The notes: generated by a model from the letters alone, not told the origin. A stretch of 15,495 bases of DNA from an uncultured Actinomycetes bacterium (GCA_903830745.1 CAIKVF010000173.1:1-15495); one strand, 5' to 3'; counted from the stretch's first letter, positions 7,169-15,230 are shown. Made by a program: numbers and translations.

Positions 7169-8017
7169 ATGCTTGTACGCGTCCCAGCCTCATCTGCCAA
7201 CCTTGGACCTGGATTTGACGCGCTTGCGGTAGCTCTTGAGCTCTACATCGAGGTCTCACTCGAACTAAGCGACTCCTTCTCAATTAGCTCTGAAGGCTAC
7301 GGAGCTGGACTCTTTGACGATGAGAACAACATGGCCGCCAAAATTGCCACACAAGTTCTTGGACACTCCAACTACAAGATGCACGTCAAGTCTGGCATCC
7401 CACTTTCGAGAGGTCTTGGATCATCTGCATCACTCGCACTCGCTGCAGCTGCGGCGGCTGGGTCAAACGATGTTCTAGGTATTGCAACAAAGATTGATGG
7501 CCACGCTGAAAATGCTGCTGCTTCGTTGCTAGGTGGGCTCGTTGTTGCAAATGTTGAAAAAGATGGTTCAATCATCGCAAGACCATTACAGCTCGATGAT
7601 GAGTGGCGATTCGTTGTTGTTATTCCAGACGAAGAATTAGCTACAGCGGATGCACGTCGTGTACTTCCTAAGCAAGTTCCATTTGCAGATGCTGTTCATA
7701 ACCTCAATTCGCTAGGTCTACTTATTGCTGGACTGGCAAATCATCAAGACTTTGTGCCCTCAGCAATGGATGACAATCTTCATCAGCCGTACCGTATGCC
7801 GCTTCTTTCATTCGCAGCTCCTCTTCTTCAAACACTTCGTGATGCTGGAGCCGCTGCTTCATGCTGGTCAGGTGCAGGATCGACCATGCTTGGCCTCAGT
7901 ACGCAGAAGAACGCTCCGGGAATTGCTAAGGCTGCGAATGAATTTCTACAAAAGAATTCAATTGCAGGACAAGTACTGACTCTGAGTGCGGACCGAACAG
8001 GCTTGGAAACTCGTTGA
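7169..8017 (+). CDS. thrB: Homoserine kinase
   Basis: This 282-residue GHMP-family kinase phosphorylates L-homoserine with ATP, the step before threonine synthase in threonine biosynthesis, in the cytoplasm. The first residues, MLVRVPASSANLGPGFD, are the standard ThrB N-terminus, which fixes the ATG start. The phosphate-binding loop is PLSRGLGSSAS (residues 78-88). HAENAAASLLGG (112-123) corresponds to the family G-H-P-D-N-x-A-x-x-L-L-G-G motif with A-E in place of P-D, and the third GHMP motif is SGAGSTMLG in the last quarter. Length is slightly short (family about 290-310). The hom and thrC partners usually found beside thrB are not here; instead the next gene, which overlaps the stop by four bases, is an RhtA-like exporter. 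Other GHMP kinases (mevalonate, galactose) are unlikely given the ThrB-specific N-terminus. Confidence 0.93.
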   Translation: MLVRVPASSANLGPGFDALAVALELYIEVSLELSDSFSISSEGYGAGLFDDENNMAAKIATQVLGHSNYKMHVKSGIPLSRGLGSSASLALAAAAAAGSNDVLGIATKIDGHAENAAASLLGGLVVANVEKDGSIIARPLQLDDEWRFVVVIPDEELATADARRVLPKQVPFADAVHNLNSLGLLIAGLANHQDFVPSAMDDNLHQPYRMPLLSFAAPLLQTLRDAGAAASCWSGAGSTMLGLSTQKNAPGIAKAANEFLQKNSIAGQVLTLSADRTGLETR

Positions 8018-8895
8018 GCCCACATAGAAAGCTTCAAAAGAAAAACACCTTTGAAGGTCTTGCGCTTCTAGTTACTGCTGCGACTTTGATTCCTTGGTCA
8101 GTTGCAATCATTCAGCCACTCTTTAAATCCATTGGTCCAGCGGCGTCAAGTACGTGGCGATTCGCCTTTGGCGCCGCAGTACTGCTTCTCATCTCACGAC
8201 CTAATTTGAGAAAATGGACAAAGCAGCAGTGGATTACTGCTTTGATCTTTGGCTTCGTTACTGCTTTTATGAATCAATCCTTCTACCAAGCAATTGAACG
8301 AATCCCACTCGGTAGTGCGGTTTGTATTGAATTCATTACTGGCCCTTTCCTTGTTGCTGCACTTGGCAAGAGAACATGGAATCAGTTCTTCTTGATTCTT
8401 CTTGGTGCAATGGGTGTTGTCTTCTTGTCTCATCCTGGTGGAGGAGTGACAGTTACTGGTGCAATTTTCTCAGTTGGTGCGGGCATTGGCTGGGCTTCGT
8501 ACATCCTGGCGTCTCACCGAATGGGTGGGCAAACTCTTGGCTTTGAAGGCCTGGCGGTATCAATGACGTTCTCAACAATTTTCTGTATTCCGTTTGCGAT
8601 TAAGTCGTCACACATTTTTCTCTCGCACCCTTATTTGATGAGTCGAATGTTGATCATCTCTGTGATGTCAATTGTTCTCGGATTTGGGGCAGAACTTCTT
8701 GCGTTCAGAAGAGTTAAGCCATCTGTCGCCGGGGTAATGATGTCTCTCGACCCAGCACTTGCATTCATGATTGGTGTGATTCTTCTTGCCGAGCAAATAA
8801 CTCCACTGGACGTCCTCGGGCTGAGTCTTATTGTCGCTGCTGGCGTTGGCGTTACGTATAGGGAAGCTCGAAAAGAATTATTTGAGGCTGAGTAG
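8014..8895 (+). CDS. rhtA: EamA/DMT-family permease, RhtA-like threonine/homoserine exporter
   Basis: This is a 293-residue inner-membrane protein with about ten hydrophobic segments in two EamA repeats, the drug/metabolite transporter layout. It resembles E. coli RhtA, compared from memory, at diagnostic places: RIPLGSAVCIEF (residues 96-107) against TVPLGIAVALEF, MMSLDPALA (242-250) against LMSMEPALA, and AEQITPLDVLG (259-269) against GETLTPIQLLA. RhtA exports threonine and homoserine. The start is a TTG at 8014 that overlaps the thrB stop in a TTGA junction, so the exporter is probably translated by coupling to homoserine kinase, whose substrate and pathway product are the RhtA substrates. 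That pairing supports the call, but substrate choice within the DMT superfamily is hard to judge from sequence. The in-frame start is TTG only; no Shine-Dalgarno is evident. Confidence 0.78.
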   Translation: MSPHRKLQKKNTFEGLALLVTAATLIPWSVAIIQPLFKSIGPAASSTWRFAFGAAVLLLISRPNLRKWTKQQWITALIFGFVTAFMNQSFYQAIERIPLGSAVCIEFITGPFLVAALGKRTWNQFFLILLGAMGVVFLSHPGGGVTVTGAIFSVGAGIGWASYILASHRMGGQTLGFEGLAVSMTFSTIFCIPFAIKSSHIFLSHPYLMSRMLIISVMSIVLGFGAELLAFRRVKPSVAGVMMSLDPALAFMIGVILLAEQITPLDVLGLSLIVAAGVGVTYREARKELFEAE

Positions 8896-8898
8896 GCT
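8893..8898 (+). promoter_or_regulatory. Possible -10 box before miaB (weak)
   Basis: TAGGCT lies seven bases before the chosen GTG start of miaB, as at dapA. It includes the rhtA stop codon, which supplies the TA by chance, so support is weak. A GGAGGG run at 8899-8904 lies too close to the GTG to be a normal ribosome-binding site for it. Confidence 0.2.
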
Positions 8899-8905
8899 GG
8901 AGGGC

Positions 8906-10300
8906 GTGGGAACGCCCAAAACTTTCGCAATTCGAACATTTGGCTGTCAAATGAATGAGCACGACTCAGAACGTCTTGCTGGCCTAATGGTTGCTGACGG
9001 CTTAGTACCAGCAGAAAAAGATGCCATTGCTGACGTGGTTATTTTCAATACCTGCACAATTCGTGAGAATGCAGACCTTCGTCTCTACAGCGCTCTCGGA
9101 GAATTAAAGGACTATAAAAAGGCACACCCTGAAATGCAAATTGCAGTTGGTGGGTGTATGGCTCAAAAAGACAGAGACGACATTCTTCGCCGTGCGAACT
9201 GGGTTGATGTTGTCTTTGGTACTCACAATCTCACCTCAGCACCGGGTCTCTTGAAGAAAGCTATGACCGACGGCCCTCAAATTGAAATTCTTGATGCACC
9301 AGATCCTGAAGCTCATAAAGACATGGCTCCAGCTCTCTACGCAGTTCGTGAACTTCCATTTGCTGCCTGGATAACAATTCAGACTGGTTGCGACAACACC
9401 TGCGCGTACTGCATTGTGCCTTCAGTTCGTGGTGGCGAAGTAAGTCGCTCGGTTGAAGACATCATGCAAGAAGCAACAATGCTTGCTGCGTCAGGTGTCA
9501 CAGAGATAACAGTGCTCGGACAAAACGTGAACTCGTATGGACGTGACATCACTGGTCGAAGTCCTTTGTTCTCAGACTTACTTCGCGAAATTGGAACAGT
9601 TGAGGGGATTGAGCGAATCAGATTCACGAGTCCTCACCCCAAGGACTTCCGAGACGACACCATTCAGGCAATGCTTGAAACGAAGGCGGTTTGCAATCAG
9701 CTTCACCTACCGCTCCAGTCGGGATCTAATCGTGTTCTCAGCTCCATGAGACGTGGCTACACCATTGAGCGCTACATGGAGAAACTCAACGCCGCTAGGG
9801 CTGCAATTGACGATCTAGCAATAACCACCGACATCATTGTTGGATTCCCTGGTGAAACTGAAGCTGAATTTGAAGAAACACTCGCAGCGGTCGCCGAAGC
9901 GCACTTTGATGCTGCCTACACATTTATCTTCTCTGCTCGAGAAGGAACAAGAGCAGCTGAAATGCAGTCTGAATTCATTGAAGATGAAATAGTCGCCGAG
10001 AGATTTGATCGCTTGAAGGAAGTACTTAACCGTTCTGCTCTTGAGAAGCATCAAGCCCGAGTTGGCAACACCGAAGAGGTGCTGGTTGAGGGACCATCAC
10101 GCAGGAACGACCAAGTTCTTTCTGGACGAACTCGCCAAGGCAAGCTCGTTCATTTCCCAGTTACCGCTGAGCCTGTACGTGCCGGATCTCTGGTGACCGT
10201 CAAGCTCTTAAAGGCTGCTCCGTATCACTTAAAGGGTGAACTCGTCTCTGTTCTACGAGCACCGAAGCACAAAGTAAGAATTCCACTTCACGTCTCATGA
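8906..10300 (+). CDS. miaB: tRNA-2-methylthio-N6-dimethylallyladenosine synthase
   Basis: This radical-SAM methylthiotransferase of 464 residues (from GTG 8906) adds the 2-methylthio group to N6-isopentenyl-A37 of tRNAs, the step after MiaA. The N-terminal domain has the three auxiliary-cluster cysteines at C14 (TFGCQMN), C50 (FNTCTIREN) and C84 (GGCMAQ). The radical-SAM cluster is C162-x3-C166-x2-C169 (TGCDNTCAYC). A TRAM RNA-binding domain closes the protein after about residue 380. The reading frame is open upstream to TTG 8831, but that would overlap rhtA by 65 bases and add 25 residues not expected in MiaB. GTG 8906 gives the usual short lead (MGTPKTFAIRTFGCQMN) and sits 10 bases after the rhtA stop. 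TTG 8882 is another option. The stop overlaps miaA in an ATGA junction, coupling the two enzymes of one modification pathway. Confidence 0.95.
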   Translation: MGTPKTFAIRTFGCQMNEHDSERLAGLMVADGLVPAEKDAIADVVIFNTCTIRENADLRLYSALGELKDYKKAHPEMQIAVGGCMAQKDRDDILRRANWVDVVFGTHNLTSAPGLLKKAMTDGPQIEILDAPDPEAHKDMAPALYAVRELPFAAWITIQTGCDNTCAYCIVPSVRGGEVSRSVEDIMQEATMLAASGVTEITVLGQNVNSYGRDITGRSPLFSDLLREIGTVEGIERIRFTSPHPKDFRDDTIQAMLETKAVCNQLHLPLQSGSNRVLSSMRRGYTIERYMEKLNAARAAIDDLAITTDIIVGFPGETEAEFEETLAAVAEAHFDAAYTFIFSAREGTRAAEMQSEFIEDEIVAERFDRLKEVLNRSALEKHQARVGNTEEVLVEGPSRRNDQVLSGRTRQGKLVHFPVTAEPVRAGSLVTVKLLKAAPYHLKGELVSVLRAPKHKVRIPLHVS

Positions 10301-11232
10301 TGAACCATGGCGGCATGGCTGTCGCGCTCGTTGGGCCAACCGCATCTGGAAAGTCAGCACTCTCACACGAGCTTGCTCTTGAGATGGGTGATGTGGAGAT
10401 TCTCTGCGTTGATGCAATGACGGTCTACAAGGGCATGGACATTGGCACTGCAAAACCTTCTAAGCAGGAACAAAAAGAAGTCCCGTATCACTTGATTGAC
10501 CTCATTGAACCTAATGATGAGTTCAACGTTGCTCAGTTCCAATCAGAAGCACGTGATGCTTCTGACATGGTGAGAAACCTCGGTGGGGCAGTGCTCTATG
10601 TAGGGGGCACCGGACTCTACGGCCGAGCAGTTCTTGACAACCTAGAAATTCCAGGTCAGTTTCCTTCCGTTCGAGCTGAGCTCGATGAACGGGCAAAGAC
10701 TGAGCTCGATGTTCTCTACAAGCAACTTCAAGAACTTGATCCACTCGCAGCGAGTCGAATGGAATCAAACAATGAACGAAGAATTACCAGAGCGCTAGAA
10801 GTCACACTAGGAAGTGGGAAACCATTTTCTTCATTCGGTTCTGGACTGCGTGAATACGGACCCGTGCGAGTTGTTCAAGTAGGTCTCAGCCCTGACGTTG
10901 AGCTACTTAGTGCTCGAATTGAACAGCGTTTTCGGTCCTGGATGGAACAAGGTTTCTTAGAGGAAGTGCAGTCACTAGCAAGTAGTCCTGCAGGCATGTC
11001 TCGAACTGCTCGCCAAGCTGTTGGCTACCGTGAGCTTCTTCGCCACATTGAAGATGGCCAGCCTCTCGAAGAGTGTGTTGTTGACGCAATTACCCAGTCG
11101 CGCAGACTCGCTCGCCGACAGCGCTCATGGTTTAACCGAGACCCTCGTATTGAGTGGTTCGCAGAGCCTAGAGACGCTGCAAAACGGCTTCGAGAGGTGT
11201 TAACAACCCCTGATGGGTTCGTGCGAGACTAG
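10297..11232 (+). CDS. miaA: tRNA dimethylallyltransferase
   Basis: This 311-residue enzyme transfers a dimethylallyl group from dimethylallyl diphosphate to N6 of A37 in tRNAs reading U-starting codons, making the substrate of MiaB. The P-loop is GPTASGKS (residues 13-20), followed by DAMTVYKGMDIGTAKP (39-54; family usually D-S-M-x-V-Y), PYHLID (63-68), GGTGLYGRAVLD (103-114) with the tRNA-binding T-G-L-Y motif, and NERRITRALEV. The C-terminal RRLARRQRSWFNRDP motif is also typical. Length is normal. ATG 10297 overlaps the miaB stop (ATGA); ATG 10300 and ATG 10315 are in frame, and the last would start directly at MAVALVGPTASGKS, so the true N-terminus is not certain. miaB-miaA-dapF-hflX is the conserved actinobacterial order. 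Confidence 0.95.
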   Translation: MMNHGGMAVALVGPTASGKSALSHELALEMGDVEILCVDAMTVYKGMDIGTAKPSKQEQKEVPYHLIDLIEPNDEFNVAQFQSEARDASDMVRNLGGAVLYVGGTGLYGRAVLDNLEIPGQFPSVRAELDERAKTELDVLYKQLQELDPLAASRMESNNERRITRALEVTLGSGKPFSSFGSGLREYGPVRVVQVGLSPDVELLSARIEQRFRSWMEQGFLEEVQSLASSPAGMSRTARQAVGYRELLRHIEDGQPLEECVVDAITQSRRLARRQRSWFNRDPRIEWFAEPRDAAKRLREVLTTPDGFVRD

Positions 11233-11236
11233 AAGA

Positions 11237-12004
11237 GTGGCTTTACGTTCTCTACAAAAGTGGCATGGTGCTGGCAATGACTTCATTGTTGACGTCATAG
11301 AACAGGGGACAGCTAATTGGTGGACCCCACAGCGCGCAAAAGACATTTGTGACCGTCAAACAGGTATTGGCGCAGATGGCCTCCTCCTTGCTGAAGTGGG
11401 CTCAGAAGTTTCCATGGTTCTCTATAACGCCGACGGCTCTATTGCTGAAATGTCTGGAAATGGCATTCGCTGTCTTGCAGCAGCAGTTCACCGAGCTACA
11501 CACGCAACTTGGAATGAGCTCAAAGTGTCAACTCAGGCTGGGGTTAAAACTGTCACACTCAACATGAGTGGTAACACAGGTTCCGGCAGCGTGGACATGG
11601 GGCAAGTAATCCTTAAAGACGCACTTCCCGGAACGCTCGGTGTCGCAAACGTAGGCAATCCCCACGTAGTTGTTGAAGATAATGATTCTTGGTCTGACGC
11701 CGATAGAGAATCACTCGCAGCAGATCTTGCCGCGCAACTTGGTGGTGCAAACGTTGAGTTCATTCGTTTCGTTGATAAGAAACATCTTTCTCTTCGCGTT
11801 ATTGAACGTGGAGTTGGTTGGACCCAAGCCTGTGGAACTGGAACGTGCGCAAGTGCCGCAGTGGCGCACAGCCTGGGCAAGTGCGACCAAGACGTTGTCA
11901 TTTCAAATCCTGGTGGAGACCTTCGTGTTCAGTTAAGTGGTTCAAACGCAGTACTTAGCGGCCCAGTGCAGTTCGTAGGCAATGTGGAGTGGCTCGAAGC
12001 TTGA
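11237..12004 (+). CDS. dapF: Diaminopimelate epimerase
   Basis: This protein, 255 residues from GTG 11237, converts LL-diaminopimelate to the meso form used in peptidoglycan and for lysine, by a cofactor-free two-cysteine mechanism. The first half starts KWHGAGNDF (residues 8-16) and carries the catalytic cysteine C79 in SGNGIRC; the second half carries C199 in ACGTGTCA. NADGS and GNPHVVV are further family motifs. The frame is open to ATG 11213, which would overlap miaA by 20 bases and add eight residues. GTG 11237 is preferred because the HG-x-GNDF motif normally lies within about ten residues of the start, and it leaves a four-base gap after miaA; neither start has a clear Shine-Dalgarno. 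It is the last enzyme of the dap pathway assembled in this window. Confidence 0.95.
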   Translation: MALRSLQKWHGAGNDFIVDVIEQGTANWWTPQRAKDICDRQTGIGADGLLLAEVGSEVSMVLYNADGSIAEMSGNGIRCLAAAVHRATHATWNELKVSTQAGVKTVTLNMSGNTGSGSVDMGQVILKDALPGTLGVANVGNPHVVVEDNDSWSDADRESLAADLAAQLGGANVEFIRFVDKKHLSLRVIERGVGWTQACGTGTCASAAVAHSLGKCDQDVVISNPGGDLRVQLSGSNAVLSGPVQFVGNVEWLEA

Positions 12005-13281
12005 CGTACATTCCAACCACGCTTATCGATCGCACGTTTCGAGAGCGCATTGTTTTAGTAGGGGTTCTTTTCCCCGGTGTTACTTCTGAAGAACTTGAAC
12101 GCCAATTAGATGAACTTGCTCTGTTGGTTGATACTGCTGGAGCAGATGTGGTTGCGCGCATTGTTCAAAGACGCGACGCTCCAGATCCTGCAACGTTCCT
12201 TGGATCTGGAAAAGTTCAGGAACTTCGAGAGATCTGTCTCGCAGTTGACTCAGACACTGTTGTCTTTGAGCACAACCTTTCTCCGGCACAGCAACGAAAC
12301 TTAGAAAAGATCCTTGGTCGCACTGCTATTGACCGTACGGCTGTGATTCTTGACATCTTCGCCCAGAATGCTCGTACTCCTGAAGGTAAGGCGCAAGTTG
12401 AACTTGCGCTACTGCAGTACCGACTCCCACGACTTCGTAGAGACAGTGGATCGCTTTCTCAGCAGGCGGGTGGCATTGGAACGAGAGGGCCAGGAGAAAC
12501 ACAACTCGAGGTTGACCGTCGTCGCCTCATTCACCGCATTCACGCAATTGGGCGTGAACTCAAACAAATAGACCGCACCAGAGACATCCAGCGCCAGGGT
12601 AGAGACCGGGGGCGTCACCGTGAAGTAACGCTCGTTGGTTACACCAATGCAGGAAAGTCTTCAATGCTCAATGTGCTCACTGACGCAGACGTCGTTGCAG
12701 AGGACCGCCTCTTTGCGACACTCGATCCACGAACTCGTCAGCGTCAACTTCCTGGTGGAGAAACGGTGCTCTTCACTGACACGGTTGGATTTATTTCTAA
12801 TCTTCCTCACGGACTTATTCAGGCGTTCATGAGCACCCTCAAGTCCGTACAGCAGGCAGACCTCCTGGTGCATGTTGTTGACGGTGCCTCTGATGACGCA
12901 GAGCTCCAGATTGCTGCCGTGCGCGAGGTCTTAAAAGAAATTGAAGCCGATCACGTTCCAGAGCTACTGGTTTTCAATAAAGCCGATGTTTCTGATGCTC
13001 AGGCAAAGCGCCTCTCAGCGCTCTACGAGGGAAGTGTCTGGGTATCGGCGAAAACGAGTGAAAACTTAGACGAAGTAATCGCCACAATTGCTGACCGACT
13101 TCGTTCTGAAGACCGTGTCATGACACTTCATCTTCCACTAGATCGTGGTGACTTACTGGCCATGGCTCATCGTGAAGGTGAAGTCATAGATATGAGCATT
13201 ACCGATGAGGCTGTAGTTCTCCAAGTAGTTTTGGACGCAGTAGGAGCGTCGAGGTTTGCTGAATGGAGGGTTACGTCATGA
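11989..13281 (+). CDS. hflX: Ribosome-associated GTPase HflX
   Basis: This 430-residue GTPase of the Obg-HflX group binds the 50S subunit; in characterised bacteria it splits stalled or stress-inactivated 70S ribosomes. The N-terminal HflX domain (about residues 15-155) ends in the hallmark GGIGTRGPGETQLEVDRR (161-178), followed by a basic helical segment. The G domain contains G1 GYTNAGKS (217-224), G3 DTVGF (264-268) and G4 NKAD (330-333). The GTG start at 11989 overlaps dapF by 16 bases. A TTG at 12001 would instead give a TTGA junction like that of thrB-rhtA, with GGAG eleven bases upstream, so the first four residues are uncertain. The position after miaB-miaA-dapF is the typical actinobacterial one. 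The stop forms an ATGA overlap with dapC. Confidence 0.95.
   Translation: MARSLTYIPTTLIDRTFRERIVLVGVLFPGVTSEELERQLDELALLVDTAGADVVARIVQRRDAPDPATFLGSGKVQELREICLAVDSDTVVFEHNLSPAQQRNLEKILGRTAIDRTAVILDIFAQNARTPEGKAQVELALLQYRLPRLRRDSGSLSQQAGGIGTRGPGETQLEVDRRRLIHRIHAIGRELKQIDRTRDIQRQGRDRGRHREVTLVGYTNAGKSSMLNVLTDADVVAEDRLFATLDPRTRQRQLPGGETVLFTDTVGFISNLPHGLIQAFMSTLKSVQQADLLVHVVDGASDDAELQIAAVREVLKEIEADHVPELLVFNKADVSDAQAKRLSALYEGSVWVSAKTSENLDEVIATIADRLRSEDRVMTLHLPLDRGDLLAMAHREGEVIDMSITDEAVVLQVVLDAVGASRFAEWRVTS
13265..13270 (+). promoter_or_regulatory. Shine-Dalgarno sequence of dapC
   Basis: GGAGGG ends seven bases before ATG 13278. It is the only strong, well-spaced ribosome-binding site I see in the window. 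It decides the dapC start: the alternative ATG at 13263 overlaps this site and has no such signal of its own. It lies within the last codons of hflX. Confidence 0.75.
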
Positions 13282-14381
13282 GCTTTACACCACCGCCGTA
13301 CCCATATGACCGACTCGATGTTCTAAAGAAGTCAGCTGAACGCTTCGATGGCGGACCAATTGACTGTTCTATTGGAACGCCAATTGATCCACCGTTCCAG
13401 GGTGCTGTTGAAGTGCTTGCACGAGCCACTGGTGCGAGAGGGTATCCAACTTCAGCAGGTTCTCCAGAGTTCCGCAGTGCAGCAGTTGAGTGGATGAAGC
13501 GTCGATTCAGTGTTGACGTCTCTATTGACAATCTGGCTGCGTGTGTCGGAACTAAAGAGTTTGTCGGAACGCTTGCTGGCTATCTTCACCTTCGTTCCCC
13601 AGAGCGAGACACAGTTCTGTTTCCGGCAATTAGTTATCCGACCTACGCCATGGGAGCAACACTTGCGGGTCTGCGCTCTGTTCCTGTTGCCATGGTGAAT
13701 GGAAAATTAGATCTCAGTTCAATTGATCCTTCAGACATTTCACGAGCACTAGTTCTGTGGTCAAATTCACCGTCGAATCCAACAGGTTTTCTAGACGACC
13801 TTGAAGCAGTTGCCAAGTGGGGGCGAGCTAATAACGTGCTTGTTGCGAGCGATGAATGTTACGCAGAATTCACGTGGCTTGGAAAGCCGCGCTCAATTCT
13901 TGAACATGGCAGTGATGGTGTAATTGCTGTTCACTCAATTTCAAAGCGCTCAAACCTCGCCGGCGTTCGAGCTGGTTTCTATGCAGGTGATGCTGAGGTT
14001 GTTTCATTCCTGCGCTCTGTTCGCCAACACGCCGGCTTTATGGTTGCTGGCCCAGTGCAGTCAGCAGTTGCTGCTGCGTACCGTGACGATGCTCATGTTG
14101 AAGTGCAAAAGAAGGTGTATCTAGCAAGGCTCGAAATGATGTCCGATGCTCTTGAGGCGTTCGGAGTCTCTGCACCCGTTCCTGAAGGATCGTTCTATCT
14201 ATGGTGCTCCAAAGAGGGCATGGATGGCTGGGAACTGGCTGCGCTACTTGCAGAAACATCAGGACTGATTGTTGGACCTGGTGATCTCTACGGTGAAAGT
14301 GGAGCACCATTTGCTCGAGTGGCCGTTGTTCAGCCCGATGATCGTTTAGCCCTTGCGGCATCAAGGTTGTCAAAAGGTTAA
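13278..14381 (+). CDS. dapC: Succinyldiaminopimelate aminotransferase (actinobacterial DapC type)
   Basis: This 367-residue class I/II PLP-dependent aminotransferase is expected to transaminate N-succinyl-2-amino-6-ketopimelate with glutamate, giving N-succinyl-LL-diaminopimelate. The PLP lysine is K223 in SISKRSNLAGVRAGF, where the two arginines after it are typical of the fold. Upstream are WSNSPSNPTG (substrate and cofactor contacts) and the DECYAEF aspartate that holds the pyridine nitrogen. A P-x-GSFYLW stretch lies near the C-terminus. The class alone does not settle the substrate; the position directly before dapD and dapE does, and the short N-terminus (P-P-x-P-Y-D-x-L) fits actinobacterial DapC. 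The start at ATG 13278 is supported by the GGAGGG site and the ATGA overlap with hflX. An earlier ATG at 13263 is less likely. Confidence 0.9.
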   Translation: MSFTPPPYPYDRLDVLKKSAERFDGGPIDCSIGTPIDPPFQGAVEVLARATGARGYPTSAGSPEFRSAAVEWMKRRFSVDVSIDNLAACVGTKEFVGTLAGYLHLRSPERDTVLFPAISYPTYAMGATLAGLRSVPVAMVNGKLDLSSIDPSDISRALVLWSNSPSNPTGFLDDLEAVAKWGRANNVLVASDECYAEFTWLGKPRSILEHGSDGVIAVHSISKRSNLAGVRAGFYAGDAEVVSFLRSVRQHAGFMVAGPVQSAVAAAYRDDAHVEVQKKVYLARLEMMSDALEAFGVSAPVPEGSFYLWCSKEGMDGWELAALLAETSGLIVGPGDLYGESGAPFARVAVVQPDDRLALAASRLSKG

Positions 14382-14393
14382 GACCTTCACAAG

Positions 14394-14399
14394 TACGAT
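14394..14399 (+). promoter_or_regulatory. Candidate -10 box (leaderless-type) for dapD
   Basis: TACGAT ends six bases before the dapD ATG in the 24-base gap after dapC, the widest gap in this run of genes. The spacing puts the transcription start on the ATG. There is no Shine-Dalgarno sequence before dapD, and no clear -35 box at the usual distance. Confidence 0.5.
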
Positions 14400-14405
14400 G
14401 GGATT

Positions 14406-15230
14406 ATGAGTTCGCTCGAATCCAACATCGAAAAGTGGTACAGCCAAATCGGAGACATGACTCCGCAAAACATTGAAGCACGAAGGGATGTTGAGCTGGT
14501 CATCACCAAGCTTGATGACGGTCAACTTCGAGTTGCGCAGATCAATGAAAAGAATGAAGTAGTAGTTAATGAGTGGGTCAAGAAGGCCATTCTCCTTCTA
14601 TTCCGTCTTCGCGGTCTTGAAAAGGCTGAAGTTGGCCCATTCGAATTCCTCGACAAGCTCGAATTAAAGACTGACTACGAACGCCGTGGGGTCCGTGTTG
14701 TCCCTGGCGCGTCAGCACGTCGCGGTAGCTTTCTGAGCCCAGGAGTAATCCTGATGCCTAGTTACGTAAACATTGGAGCTTGGGTAGGTCCAGGCACGAT
14801 GGTTGACACGTGGGCCACAGTTGGAAGCTGCGCACAGATTGGATCCAATGTTCACCTCGCTGGTGGTGTTGGTATTGGTGGAGTTTTAGAACCTGCAAAC
14901 GCAGTTCCTGTAGTCATTGAAGACGACGCATTCATTGGCAGTCGCTGCATGATTGTTGAAGGTGCGCGTGTTGGCAAGGGATCAGTACTTGGCGCTGGAA
15001 CAATTCTCAATCCGTCAATTCCTGTAATTGATGCACAGACCGGTGAAGAAGTTTCTCGAGGTTATGTTCCTGACTACTGCGTTGCAGTAAGTGCAAACCG
15101 TAAGCGTGAATACCCAGGTGGAGAGTTCTACCTTCCATGTGTGCTCATTATTAAGCGAATGAGTGAAGGCGAGCGTCACAACAAGGCTGCTCTTAATGAC
15201 ATTCTTCGTGACCATGGTGTTGCAACGTGA
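14406..15230 (+). CDS. dapD: 2,3,4,5-tetrahydropyridine-2,6-dicarboxylate N-succinyltransferase (proteobacterial-type DapD)
   Basis: This 274-residue cytoplasmic enzyme succinylates tetrahydrodipicolinate with succinyl-CoA, opening the succinylase branch. A helical N-terminal domain (residues 1-100) contains VKKAILLLFR (58-67). A left-handed beta-helix of hexapeptide repeats follows, with MPSYVNIGAWV (117-127), DTWATVGSCAQIG (134-146) and HLAGGVGIGGVLEP (150-163). These motifs, and the 274-residue length that equals E. coli DapD, place it in the E. coli-like DapD family. The Mycobacterium-type DapD is longer (about 317 residues) and only distantly related, so this is notable in an actinobacterial setting. 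Residues after about 200 differ more from E. coli. The ATG start is supported by the candidate -10 box six bases upstream. The stop overlaps dapE by four bases. Confidence 0.95.
   Translation: MSSLESNIEKWYSQIGDMTPQNIEARRDVELVITKLDDGQLRVAQINEKNEVVVNEWVKKAILLLFRLRGLEKAEVGPFEFLDKLELKTDYERRGVRVVPGASARRGSFLSPGVILMPSYVNIGAWVGPGTMVDTWATVGSCAQIGSNVHLAGGVGIGGVLEPANAVPVVIEDDAFIGSRCMIVEGARVGKGSVLGAGTILNPSIPVIDAQTGEEVSRGYVPDYCVAVSANRKREYPGGEFYLPCVLIIKRMSEGERHNKAALNDILRDHGVAT

Noticed and set aside
8831..8905. N-terminal extension of miaB to TTG 8831
   Set aside because: The extra 25 residues overlap the end of rhtA by 65 bases and are not expected before the conserved MiaB start; GTG 8906 fits the family better.
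11533..11901. 122-codon open frame on the minus strand opposite dapF
   Set aside because: Shadow of the dapF reading frame; Ser/Thr/Pro-rich with no recognisable domain and no start signal.
14374..14387. AAGGT-TAAG-ACCTT hairpin at the end of dapC as a terminator
   Set aside because: The stem is five mostly weak pairs, no T run follows, and it sits directly before the candidate dapD -10 box. Chance or a minor effect is more likely than termination.
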